From a bacterium (lineage in GTDB: Bacteria > Verrucomicrobiota > Verrucomicrobiia > Verrucomicrobiales > Akkermansiaceae): 64,000 nucleotides of DNA. Shown here in pieces: positions 55,345 to 63,525 of the stretch. The notes under the pieces are model-generated. The model was not told where the DNA came from. It ran no database searches and saw nothing but the letters and a program-made list of their open reading frames with translations. A program made the translations under genes and the position numbers. The stretch is taken from contig JAAEZT010000001.1 of assembly GCA_018222765.1 (NCBI GenBank), forward strand, positions 331,462 through 395,461. The letters run 5' to 3'. Positions within the stretch are counted from its first letter, which is position 1. Each line of letters begins with the position of its first letter.

Positions 55345-56691
55345 ATGAGCAACGTCAAAAACTTTGGTGCGACAGGCGATGGAAAAACTGATGACACCGA
55401 GGCCATCAATCACGCCATCAAGGACGGAGACGGACTCCTCGTTTTCCCAAAGGGCAGCTACCGCATCACTAAGCCTCTTGAAATAACCCTGGCCAAAACA
55501 GGCTCTTATGGAATCGCCGGCTCACTGGGAACCGCCACTATCTTCATGGACGGTCCCGGCCCCGCCTTTCGCCTCATCGGCAATCACGGAGGCACCGGCG
55601 ATCCCGGCTCCGTAAAACCCGGAGTATGGAAAAACGAACGCATGCCCCAGATTCGCGAGATCGCCATCGAGGGAGTTCATCCCGAAGCCAACGGCATTGA
55701 GCTCACCGAAACCATGCAAGCCATCATCGATGGCGTTATGATTAGAAATGCCGGGCATGGAATTCATCTCGTTAGACGCAATCGCAACGTGCTCATCGTG
55801 AATTGCCACATCTATCATAATCGCGGTGCTGGTGTTTTTCTCGATGGCGTGAACCTTCATCAAATCAATATCGCCACCTCCCACATTAGCTACAACCGAC
55901 TCGGGGGAATCCGCATCGAACGTTCGGAGGTCCGTAATCTTCAGATCACCGGAAACGACATCGAATACAACAACGCGCCCCGCTCATTCCCCAAACTCAC
56001 CGCCGAACCAACTGCGGAAATTTGGATCGATACCACCGCCGACAGAGCAAGCGTCAACGAGGTCACCATCGCCTCCAACACCATTCAGGCCACCGAGTCC
56101 AAAGGCGGCTGCAATATTCGCATCGCGGAAAAGCGTGACGGCTCCCGTCCACCCGGACTCATTGCCATCACCGGCAACATCATCGGCTCCCAGGAGAATA
56201 ACGTCCACCTCACTAATTGCTACGGCGTCACCATCACCGGAAACTCCATCTACTCCTGCGGGAAACGCAACCTCCTTATCGAAGACTCCAGCATGATCAC
56301 CATCGGCAGCAACCACTTCCGGCGTCATACCGAAAAATACGGCACCGGTGTTCGTTTCATCAACAGCCGGGACTGCACCATCACAGGCTGCGGCTTCCTG
56401 GAAGAAGCCCCCAAACCACAGAAAAGCGGAGCCTCTCTTCTGGAGCTCGAAAACTGCCAGCGAATCGCCATCACCGGGTGCACCTTCACCAACGGCCTTC
56501 CCCACGGAATCAACGCCAAGGATTGTCACAACGTCCTCATCACCGGCTGCACCCTCGCCGAGACTCGTGAGGAACCATTGGGAAAAGCAGCCATCAACTT
56601 CGCCGGCCAAGGATCAGGCAACTCCATCACCTCCTCATCTGTCCAGGGAAAGACCAACGCTGAACGATCCGCCGGCCTTACGATAAAATAG
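55345..56691 (+). CDS. Right-handed beta-helix protein (pectate lyase superfamily)
   Basis: 448 residues. The start MSNVKNFGATGDGKTDDTEA and FPKGSYRI are the classic opening of pectate-lyase-3/GH28-type beta helices, followed by about ten coil repeats with asparagine ladders (ITGNDIEYNN, IASNTIQ, ITGNIIGS, ITGNSIYS, ITGCGF, ITGCTF, ITGCTL). No signal peptide is present, which is unusual for polysaccharide lyases; it may act in the cytoplasm or be exported by another route. No catalytic residues could be assigned. It is divergent from senB and converges on the protease gene. Confidence 0.85.
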   Translation: MSNVKNFGATGDGKTDDTEAINHAIKDGDGLLVFPKGSYRITKPLEITLAKTGSYGIAGSLGTATIFMDGPGPAFRLIGNHGGTGDPGSVKPGVWKNERMPQIREIAIEGVHPEANGIELTETMQAIIDGVMIRNAGHGIHLVRRNRNVLIVNCHIYHNRGAGVFLDGVNLHQINIATSHISYNRLGGIRIERSEVRNLQITGNDIEYNNAPRSFPKLTAEPTAEIWIDTTADRASVNEVTIASNTIQATESKGGCNIRIAEKRDGSRPPGLIAITGNIIGSQENNVHLTNCYGVTITGNSIYSCGKRNLLIEDSSMITIGSNHFRRHTEKYGTGVRFINSRDCTITGCGFLEEAPKPQKSGASLLELENCQRIAITGCTFTNGLPHGINAKDCHNVLITGCTLAETREEPLGKAAINFAGQGSGNSITSSSVQGKTNAERSAGLTIK

Positions 56692-56697
56692 CGACGT

Positions 56698-57537
56698 TTA
56701 CTGCTTTAACATCTTATGCAAGGCAGACACCGGAATGGTGTTTTTCAAGACCATCTGGAGATTGGTGGCGGCGCCGTCCTTATCCCGATTGTAGTAGATA
56801 CTATTGGTGGATGCCACGATCCCAACGACCTCCCCCTTGGCATTCATCACCGGCCCCCCGGAAGAGCCCTTGGCATAATCTGCCGTGATCCCCATGCGCA
56901 CCGGTCCGGCTTTACCTCTCCGAGGCTCATTAAAATAGCGGGAAACCTCCCCGGTGGTTTGCATGTAAAGGTTGCGGTTTGGATGGCTAATCACCCGAAC
57001 GTCCTCACCTACCTCGGCAGGATTCCCAAGACGAAGAGCTTTCATTCCTTTTCCATTCACGCGAAACACCACGAGGTCATTCTCTTTGCTGGCCGCAAGC
57101 ACTTCGACCACTTCAAAAACTTCTCCCTTCCGGGAACAAACAGCCCAAGCCTCGCCCTTGTCATTATCAAGAACGTGATAATTGGTCACCATCAGCCCAT
57201 CGCTCCGCAAGCACCATGCGGTGGCCACCCCTCCAAGGTGCCACTTGTCGCACTTCCCACAATCGTAGGTGTGGGAGATCAGATACACCGAACCGGACAA
57301 TTCATCGTATCCTCCCCCCTGACATAATTTCCCCTTCTCCTCCCAATCCATCGATTTTTCAGCCTTCTCCAAACCCTCGACAAGCCCCTTCCCCTTCAAC
57401 ACAAGATCAACCTCCATCCATTGAGACATCTTCTTCTCCATTGATCTCAAAATCGCGCCATCGTTGATGACAACCTGCCCCATTGCCACCCCCAAAAGAA
57501 AAGGCAGCGCAACAAGGATTCCTGCTAATTTAGTCAT
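56698..57537 (-). CDS. Exported trypsin-like serine protease
   Basis: 279 residues from the ATG at 57537, which opens a signal peptide (MTKLAGILVALPFLLGVAMGQ). The triad is visible: His in MVTNYHVLDNDKG, Asp in SKENDLVVFRVN, Ser in YAKGSSGGPVMNAKGEVVG, so it is an S1C/DegP-type protease domain. No PDZ domain follows, unlike DegP. A DCGKCDKWH segment may form a disulfide or bind metal. It should act in the periplasm or outside. Confidence 0.85.
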   Translation of the reverse strand: MTKLAGILVALPFLLGVAMGQVVINDGAILRSMEKKMSQWMEVDLVLKGKGLVEGLEKAEKSMDWEEKGKLCQGGGYDELSGSVYLISHTYDCGKCDKWHLGGVATAWCLRSDGLMVTNYHVLDNDKGEAWAVCSRKGEVFEVVEVLAASKENDLVVFRVNGKGMKALRLGNPAEVGEDVRVISHPNRNLYMQTTGEVSRYFNEPRRGKAGPVRMGITADYAKGSSGGPVMNAKGEVVGIVASTNSIYYNRDKDGAATNLQMVLKNTIPVSALHKMLKQ

Positions 57538-57635
57538 GGTGAACGAACGCCAGCGGAAACCAACATGTTTCAAATTTCTCCAGTTCAGACCAAAGAAGTT
57601 GGCCAAAAAGGGGCAAGCTCTCAAAAAACAATCAC

Positions 57636-57663
57636 TTGGCTCTGCCGACTGCGATGTCATTAT
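57636..57663 (+). promoter_or_regulatory. Predicted leaderless promoter of the gene at 57670
   Basis: TTGGCT, 16-nt spacer, CATTAT, then 6 nt to the ATG at 57670. It supports that start over the in-frame ATG at 57565. Confidence 0.55.
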
Positions 57664-57669
57664 CTCCCC

Positions 57670-58680
57670 ATGCCCCCCCTGAACGGTATAAGATCTGCAA
57701 CATTCATTGGCGTCATTACCATCATCTCAGCATCCGTGTTCGCGGATCCTATCGAAGTCCCCAATGCCGGCTTTGAGGATCGCGAGACCTTCGACCCCTT
57801 CCCGGAAAGCACCGACAAGTATCCGCAATGGTTGAAGGAAACCTGGCGTCAATTTGATATCTCCTCGAATGGAGGTCCTTTGAGAATCTGGAACCCCGGG
57901 GCGCCGGGAGTCGATGACACGAGCCAGGGCTCTCTGGATGTCGCCTTTGATGGTATTGCTCCCGAAGGCAAATACGTCATGCTGGTCAGAAGCCGTTACA
58001 ACGATCCGGCGCGAGACTTTGAAGCGGTGACTCAAATTCTCGCCGAACCATTCGATTCGACCAAGGCCTATACTCTCACTGCCCAGGTTGGAAAACTTCC
58101 CACCGAAGATTCAGGAGGAAGCTTCAACTACAATCCTGACTGGCATGGCTACGCTGTTCAATTCGTAGTGGGTGGCACAACTATCGATGGCGCGACTTAT
58201 GCTGGCCAAGTCACCGGCGGAACCGTCCTGGCTGAAGACGACAACTCCCTGGATATCATAGCCAATGAGTTCGTCACTTCGACTGTAATCTATTATCCCA
58301 ACCCGGAAGATTCCGTTCACGATGGAGAGCCCATCCAAATCCGGTTGTGCGCCCTCGAAAACCGCGAAGACAGAGCACTCGCCGGATGGGTCGCTTTCGA
58401 CGATGTCACCTTGCAAACCGGTGCCGTTCAAGCTCCGGAGAACTCGATAAAAATCACCTCGTTCGACTACAATAAAGACACCGAACGAATTTCTCTGAGC
58501 TGGGCCTCCCGGGAAGGTCGAAACTACCTCGTTTCCTATTCAACTGATCTGGTTGACTGGGAAGCCGACCTCGATGATTCGGTAAGCGCCGACCCCGGGG
58601 ACACAACAACCAGGTCCTTCAGTGTCCAAAATCTTGCAGATGCAACCGGTCAGATTTTCTTTCGCGTCCAACGAAACTAA
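57670..58680 (+). CDS. Exported protein with carbohydrate-binding-like fold and C-terminal YSTDL module
   Basis: 336 residues from the ATG at 57670. The signal peptide is MPPLNGIRSATFIGVITIIS with the cut near FADP. The main part (VPNAGFEDRETFDPFPEST, GIAPEGKYVMLVRSRYND, TYAGQVTGGTVLAEDDN) resembles the 'hepatocyst/PEP-CTERM-like' beta sandwiches of secreted planctomycete and verrucomicrobial proteins. At about residues 275-336 it has the SLSWASREGRNYLVSYSTDL module. There is no PEP-CTERM end. It has no enzyme motif, so binding or adhesion is the best guess. Confidence 0.75.
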   Translation: MPPLNGIRSATFIGVITIISASVFADPIEVPNAGFEDRETFDPFPESTDKYPQWLKETWRQFDISSNGGPLRIWNPGAPGVDDTSQGSLDVAFDGIAPEGKYVMLVRSRYNDPARDFEAVTQILAEPFDSTKAYTLTAQVGKLPTEDSGGSFNYNPDWHGYAVQFVVGGTTIDGATYAGQVTGGTVLAEDDNSLDIIANEFVTSTVIYYPNPEDSVHDGEPIQIRLCALENREDRALAGWVAFDDVTLQTGAVQAPENSIKITSFDYNKDTERISLSWASREGRNYLVSYSTDLVDWEADLDDSVSADPGDTTTRSFSVQNLADATGQIFFRVQRN

Positions 58681-58886
58681 GAGTTCACCACTCCCTAGTC
58701 TTTCAGCCGCACCTCACAAGGGCTAAGCTCTCAGCGAAGAGAGGGCAAAGGAATACGATCGCGATCAATTCTTATAGGCCAAAACCACGAAGGTTCAGGC
58801 CCCGTGATCGCCACCTCACCCCTCGACGGCTTTGGTCTTTTCCATGGAAAAATCCGTCCCGAAAATCCCGGCGAAAACCAATTGAT

Positions 58887-59375
58887 CTACCCTCGATATT
58901 TCTTCGTCAGGCGTTTGGCACACTGGACCTGTGCGCCGGTCTCCAGACAACACTTCCGGCGGGCGCGAATCCATTCCACGGGATCACTTCCTTTGGGAAT
59001 AAATCCCGCCTTGGCACACCAGGCGATGATAAACTGCCCAGTCCGTCCACAGCCCGCAACACAATGAATGACCGCGGGCTCTTTGGCGGCGTGATGCCGG
59101 TCCATCAACTTGATAAATCGCTCGATTTGCTCGTCGGTCGGCACCCCGTAGTCCGGGACGTGGATGAAATGATAGGCGAACTGCTTCGGCACATCCTGCC
59201 GGTTATCGAACTCACAAACATTCACGACTGATTTAATCCCCTTCTCCTTGAAGAGCTCAAAAACCTCCGGATCCGGCCACCAAGACGCAGCAATCACGCC
59301 GTCAACTATCCAGGTGAAAGGTTCCGTCCGTTCAGGCTGTCCTTGCTTTGGCCAATACCAGGGGCGAATGGGCAT
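58887..59375 (-). CDS. Protein tyrosine/dual-specificity phosphatase-like protein
   Basis: 162 residues, cytoplasmic. The active-site loop HCVAGCGRTGQF contains Cys105 and Arg111 (CX5R). A general-acid Asp is likely in HVPDYGVPTDEQ. The fold follows the small DSP/Cdc14-like pattern. It removes phosphate from tyrosine or another phosphoester; the target is unknown. The C-terminal RRKCCLETGAQVQCAK has several Cys that may be redox sensitive. It is divergent from the VWA gene. Confidence 0.88.
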   Translation of the reverse strand: MPIRPWYWPKQGQPERTEPFTWIVDGVIAASWWPDPEVFELFKEKGIKSVVNVCEFDNRQDVPKQFAYHFIHVPDYGVPTDEQIERFIKLMDRHHAAKEPAVIHCVAGCGRTGQFIIAWCAKAGFIPKGSDPVEWIRARRKCCLETGAQVQCAKRLTKKYRG

Positions 59376-59380
59376 TCCCC

Positions 59381-59408
59381 TTTATGACAGCACCTCAGGA
59401 CCTTGCAA
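59381..59408 (-). promoter_or_regulatory. Predicted promoter of the phosphatase gene
   Basis: Minus-strand TTGCAA, 16-nt spacer, CATAAA, then 5 nt to the ATG at 59375, in line with the leaderless layout. Confidence 0.45.
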
Positions 59409-59478
59409 CGGCCATGCCCCTCGAAATGATTTTCTTTCTGCTTCGTGCCGCCTCCCGTTGCATGCTAGCATACTCACT

Positions 59479-60603
59479 ATGAGGTTCTTAGCCCCCTTTA
59501 TACTTGCTCTCACTACCCCCGTCTGGGCCAAGACCGATCCGGCCGTACTTTTGACGTCGTTGGAGAAATCCTATACCGAGCGCGTTGCCGAAATCCCCGC
59601 TGCCGACGACAAAGGACTGCAGGCCGGCGACCGACTCTCCGCACTTCTCGACCTCCGCTACCTTACCGTTCTGGAGTCAATTCTGGCCGGGCTCAATACC
59701 ACGGAAGAGAACCTGAAAAAGCAAATCGATATCGACGAACTGACCGGGTCGGAAAAGAGGCGTACGTTGGAACTCCGCATGGACGCTCTCGAATATCGCG
59801 TCGCCTCCTTGGCCTCCCCGGACTTCCAGGAGCCACGAACCAGCCCCATCGAAAAAATCCAAAAGGCCTATGAACGGAAAGCCCGAAAACCCACGATGGA
59901 GCTCGCCAAAGCGCAGAAAGCCCGTGACCAGGAATACGAACGCAGCTCCCTCAACGAGCGGAAAGTCGACGAGCTCTCCGAACAAATTAAAGAGCACAAA
60001 AAAAGCCTGACTGCCCTCAAAGCAGCATTCTTTGGAGCAAACGTGGGTAAAGCCTTTGAGCTTCCCATCGACCAATACGCCAACGGACCCGCCTCAGCCC
60101 TCCTTGCAAAAGTCATCACTACCCGGGATCAACTCCTCGTCACCCTTAGAATCGATCCCCTGGCTGTTGCTGATAACGCCGACGCCAAACAGGGCGAAGT
60201 TGGTGGCATCAATTTTAAAGCAACCAATCTGGGTGTAATTCTTGATAACTCCTCCAGCATGCAGCCCTACATTCCCGCTCTTAAAAAAGAGATCGATAAA
60301 AACTTCCCTGGTTCACACTACCGCGAGATCTACGGTTGCGCCCTCACCTGGCATGCTGCACCAAAAACACTCGGCCGACGTGAACAGGTCATCCTTTCCA
60401 TGGAGGATCTCATTATCGTCAAAAAGACCGACGCCGTCTATTGGTTTAGTGACCTCCGTGATGCCCAAACCCCTGCCGGACTGGCGCGAGTCTCGGAACT
60501 CTTCGATCGCTCAGGCGCGGCCTTCTACGCCTCCTCCGTCGATCAAAAACCAAAAGATGAGCTCGAACCGCTCATCACAAAGTTTAGTAAATTTAAAAAG
60601 TAG
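59479..60603 (+). CDS. Exported protein with coiled coil and VWA-like domain
   Basis: 374 residues from the ATG at 59479, which opens a signal peptide (MRFLAPFILALTTPVWAKT). The frame is open to 59248, but that part overlaps the opposite phosphatase gene. The middle is helical (ELRMDALEYRVASL and NERKVDELSEQIKEHKKSL). The C-terminal third starts NLGVILDNSSSMQPYIPALK, whose Asp-x-Ser-x-Ser is a metal-binding MIDAS motif. No enzyme motif is seen. It may be a periplasmic adhesion or assembly factor. Confidence 0.78.
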   Translation: MRFLAPFILALTTPVWAKTDPAVLLTSLEKSYTERVAEIPAADDKGLQAGDRLSALLDLRYLTVLESILAGLNTTEENLKKQIDIDELTGSEKRRTLELRMDALEYRVASLASPDFQEPRTSPIEKIQKAYERKARKPTMELAKAQKARDQEYERSSLNERKVDELSEQIKEHKKSLTALKAAFFGANVGKAFELPIDQYANGPASALLAKVITTRDQLLVTLRIDPLAVADNADAKQGEVGGINFKATNLGVILDNSSSMQPYIPALKKEIDKNFPGSHYREIYGCALTWHAAPKTLGRREQVILSMEDLIIVKKTDAVYWFSDLRDAQTPAGLARVSELFDRSGAAFYASSVDQKPKDELEPLITKFSKFKK

Positions 60604-60607
60604 TTCC

Positions 60608-61330
60608 CTACTGGTTTGTAAAGACCGGCGCCTGGTGTTGCGTGAAGAAATTCTGTGTCAACGCCATCATGTCATCCGGATTCCCGGGAAAGCCCGTGGA
60701 GTCCGGAGGTCGCGGAATATTTTGTCCAATGGTAGCGTCTTCAGACTGAGTATAGGAAATCGAAACGGGTGTTCCCACTCTCACCAAACGATAGAATTTG
60801 GGCGCGACATTCTTATGCATCCGCAGGCATCCACCCGATGCCGGAGAGTTTTTCATCCAGCCGGTATGGAATCCGTATGCCGATTTGAATTCACACCAAT
60901 ACGGCATCGGCGTCCCTTTAAAGCGCCATCCCGACGGCCGGTTCCGCAAGTAACATCCACGAATCACATTCCCTTTGATGGCATATCCGTGAGTGTTGGC
61001 GCGGTAGTAATGGTTCTTCAAGCGAATCCGAAAGCTGCCGCGGGGCGTCGGCGCACTTGATCGCCCAACTGTCACCGGCATGACGAGAAGCGGCTTGCTC
61101 CCCTCCATGACATAGGCCATCTGGTTATTTAGGGAAACTTTCACGCGAACCTTGGAAGGATCTGTCGGTAAAGTGGCAGGCCGATTATAACTCTCATAGG
61201 CTTGCATCGCCGCACTTTTCAAAGCTGTCGCCGATTGGGGAATCGGACCACATGAGCTAAACAAGAAAGCTCCGACAAACGCCGCGAACATGAAGGGGCG
61301 CAACGCGCAGAATTCAAACATTTTAACCAT
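60608..61330 (-). CDS. L,D-transpeptidase (YkuD domain), probable lipoprotein
   Basis: 240 residues. A signal peptide ends at a lipobox-like FSSC (Cys27). The YkuD domain runs from VRVKVSLNNQMAYVMEGSKP through VTVGRSSAPTPRGSFRI to the active site YGFHTGWMKNSPASGGCLRM, with the catalytic Cys and His visible. It makes 3-3 cross-links in peptidoglycan or attaches proteins to it. The gene converges with the VWA gene, with stop codons 4 nt apart. Confidence 0.9.
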   Translation of the reverse strand: MVKMFEFCALRPFMFAAFVGAFLFSSCGPIPQSATALKSAAMQAYESYNRPATLPTDPSKVRVKVSLNNQMAYVMEGSKPLLVMPVTVGRSSAPTPRGSFRIRLKNHYYRANTHGYAIKGNVIRGCYLRNRPSGWRFKGTPMPYWCEFKSAYGFHTGWMKNSPASGGCLRMHKNVAPKFYRLVRVGTPVSISYTQSEDATIGQNIPRPPDSTGFPGNPDDMMALTQNFFTQHQAPVFTNQ

Positions 61331-61528
61331 GATCTCGGGACTCTGGAACTAACGAAGAGAGTATGGAACCTATCTCTCGAAAGCGTCAAGGGAACAAGAC
61401 CCCAGGCGAGAATTCCAAAGCAGACTCCGGAAGCACGGGGATTTCCACACCATGATCCCGTATCTCCAACATCCTAAAGGAGCTGAAGAAGCGCCTCATC
61501 CAACCGGAACACCAAGCGCCCGACCTTT

Positions 61529-63439
61529 TTACTTATCTCCCTCTTTAAAGGGATGTCGGGGAAGTCGAACTCCCAAGGAGCGCCCCGGAGTTCCTCCCAC
61601 GGGACCAGCGCGCCAGTTGAGGGGATCAACTCCAAAAGCGCTCGTGTTAATCCGTTCGAGCCCTTGGCCCCCTCCGCCTGCTCCTACGTCCCAAGGCAAT
61701 CGATTCTGATAGATCGCCTCATCGACCGTAACGTATCGGATTTTTTCCCCCTTGGATGCCAAGGGGCGATGAATACGAAGAACACCTTGTTTTGTTGAAA
61801 TGAGGGCATCAGGAATCCGAAAAACCTGAGCGTGATCAGGAACCACCACCGACCCGGAAGACTCAGGAACACAAATGAGGTAGGCATCAGGGAGAACAGT
61901 CGTGCCCTCGGGAAACAAGAATTGAGGCACCTTTTGACCCACGGTTCCTCCACTCAGACCCCATGTTCGAGTAGGAGTATCAGAAAGCCAGAGGGAAAGC
62001 GGATCCTTGGACTGATTGTGGAGCTCGATGTATTGAAATCCCTCAGTATCCGGATGATACATCACTTCGGAAATGAGCAAGGGAATGAAACTTGATCCAA
62101 AATTTTTTAGACCAAAACTCTCGGAGAATTCGGGTTGAAAATAATCAACACCCTCGGAGGTTCGAGACCGGCCGAAGGACACGTTTTCATCACTCCCCTC
62201 AAAGCGTACCCCATGGGAATAACCAGTAAGCTCTCCCTCGGGAGTCGCGGAAAAGAGATAACAACGATCACCTTTTGAGCTGAGTGCCATCTCGCTGCCT
62301 GCCGCACAAAAATCAACCTCGTCTACGACCAGGTATCCTTTTGCCGGGACAACTGTATTTTCGGGGAACTTATGTTTATATGGTCGGCTTCTTTTATAAC
62401 TGAGCCACCAACCGGTAATGCTTACCGCAGCTGAGGTTGGGTTGTAGATCTCAACGCGGTCTACCAACTGCCCGGCAGACCGGGACCGAAATTCGCTGAT
62501 AACGAGTGGTGGAATTTTAGGATCAACCTCTTCCCTACCGGGTGACCCAAGTCTCGCGGCGCTTGCTCGCCACGTGCTGAAATGCTCTGGATCCGCTCCG
62601 GGTGCGAGGGACCTTCGGGTAAGCGAAAACCCCACCTTGGGTTTTCGCTTTTTAAAATAGCCATGATTATCCGGAACCGCAGGCCAAGGGTAGTGCGTTT
62701 CGTAGCGCATCTGGGTCGCAATGCCACCGTCGGGGCCAATCAGTGCGATTCGACCTATTTGATTGTTAAATCTAGAAGCCATCTCACCGTGGAACGGAAC
62801 CTCGGGATACAGACTTTGAAACTTTTTCGCGTCAGCAGCAACAACAACAAATCCTCCCGGCGATACGACAACGCCTTCAGGAAAAGTAAACTTGTTATAA
62901 GCATCAGTCCCCTCTTCGGTGAAATCTACAATTCGCAAGCCAGAGAGATTCAAGCCAACTTCTCCGGTATTCTTAAACTCAATGAATTCTTCATACTCGG
63001 ACTCGGGAGGACCATTCGTAGGATGAAACATGATTTCAGTGACCAGCAGTTTCGAAAAATCCTGGTCGGCAATAAAAGTCGCGGTTTTCAGTTCACTCCA
63101 ATCCTCTCCTGATTTCACCCGGCACTGAACCACCATGGATCGGTTGGCCGAGAGAGGACCACCAAAGTCGTGAGATTCAAATGAGTCTGAGTATACTTGG
63201 ACACCTGAACGAACGCTCCCATCCTCCCCCCGTGGATCAGTCCCGTCAGTAGTGTAAAAAATTGCCCCGGTAGGGTTTTGGTTCCTCAACTTCACCAGAG
63301 TTGGGGCCACAAGCTCACCGGATTCAGGAAAAACCCCTGGTGGTTCGAGAGCGGGTGAATGAATCGTGAACGCGACAAAGCAGAGATTGAACAGAAAAAG
63401 GGAAGTCCAAGAGACTGCGGCTTTCCTGAAGCGAACCAT
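61529..63439 (-). CDS. Exported protein with CHB_HEX-like domain and three lamin-tail domains
   Basis: 636 residues from the ATG at 63439, chosen because TTGACA-16 nt-TAATAT ends 6 nt before it; the ATG at 63445 is too close to the -10 box. After the signal peptide (SLFLFNLCFVAFTIHS) comes a domain with GAIFYTTDGTDPRGEDG, typical of chitobiase C-terminal-like modules. Three lamin-tail domains follow, starting near VTEIMFHPTNGPPESEYEEF, VISEFRSRSAGQLVDRVEIY and ISEVMYHPDTEGFQYIELHN. Such proteins are surface or secreted in Verrucomicrobia. The CotH kinase domain often found with them is absent. Confidence 0.85.
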   Translation of the reverse strand: MVRFRKAAVSWTSLFLFNLCFVAFTIHSPALEPPGVFPESGELVAPTLVKLRNQNPTGAIFYTTDGTDPRGEDGSVRSGVQVYSDSFESHDFGGPLSANRSMVVQCRVKSGEDWSELKTATFIADQDFSKLLVTEIMFHPTNGPPESEYEEFIEFKNTGEVGLNLSGLRIVDFTEEGTDAYNKFTFPEGVVVSPGGFVVVAADAKKFQSLYPEVPFHGEMASRFNNQIGRIALIGPDGGIATQMRYETHYPWPAVPDNHGYFKKRKPKVGFSLTRRSLAPGADPEHFSTWRASAARLGSPGREEVDPKIPPLVISEFRSRSAGQLVDRVEIYNPTSAAVSITGWWLSYKRSRPYKHKFPENTVVPAKGYLVVDEVDFCAAGSEMALSSKGDRCYLFSATPEGELTGYSHGVRFEGSDENVSFGRSRTSEGVDYFQPEFSESFGLKNFGSSFIPLLISEVMYHPDTEGFQYIELHNQSKDPLSLWLSDTPTRTWGLSGGTVGQKVPQFLFPEGTTVLPDAYLICVPESSGSVVVPDHAQVFRIPDALISTKQGVLRIHRPLASKGEKIRYVTVDEAIYQNRLPWDVGAGGGGQGLERINTSAFGVDPLNWRAGPVGGTPGRSLGVRLPRHPFKEGDK

Positions 63440-63445
63440 CCTCAA

Positions 63446-63473
63446 ATATTAGAGTCCGACCGACAACTGTCAA
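63446..63473 (-). promoter_or_regulatory. Predicted leaderless promoter of the lamin-tail gene
   Basis: Minus-strand TTGACA, 16-nt spacer, TAATAT, then 6 nt to the ATG at 63439. It is the closest to consensus of all promoters in the window. Confidence 0.7.
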
Positions 63474-63525
63474 GGTGGGCTGAATGCCCGCGATCACAAG
63501 CTACGCACACTTCCCCGCCTTCGTC

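Noticed and set aside
59248-59478. N-terminal extension of the VWA-like protein
   Set aside because: It overlaps the opposite phosphatase gene, and the signal peptide starts at 59479.
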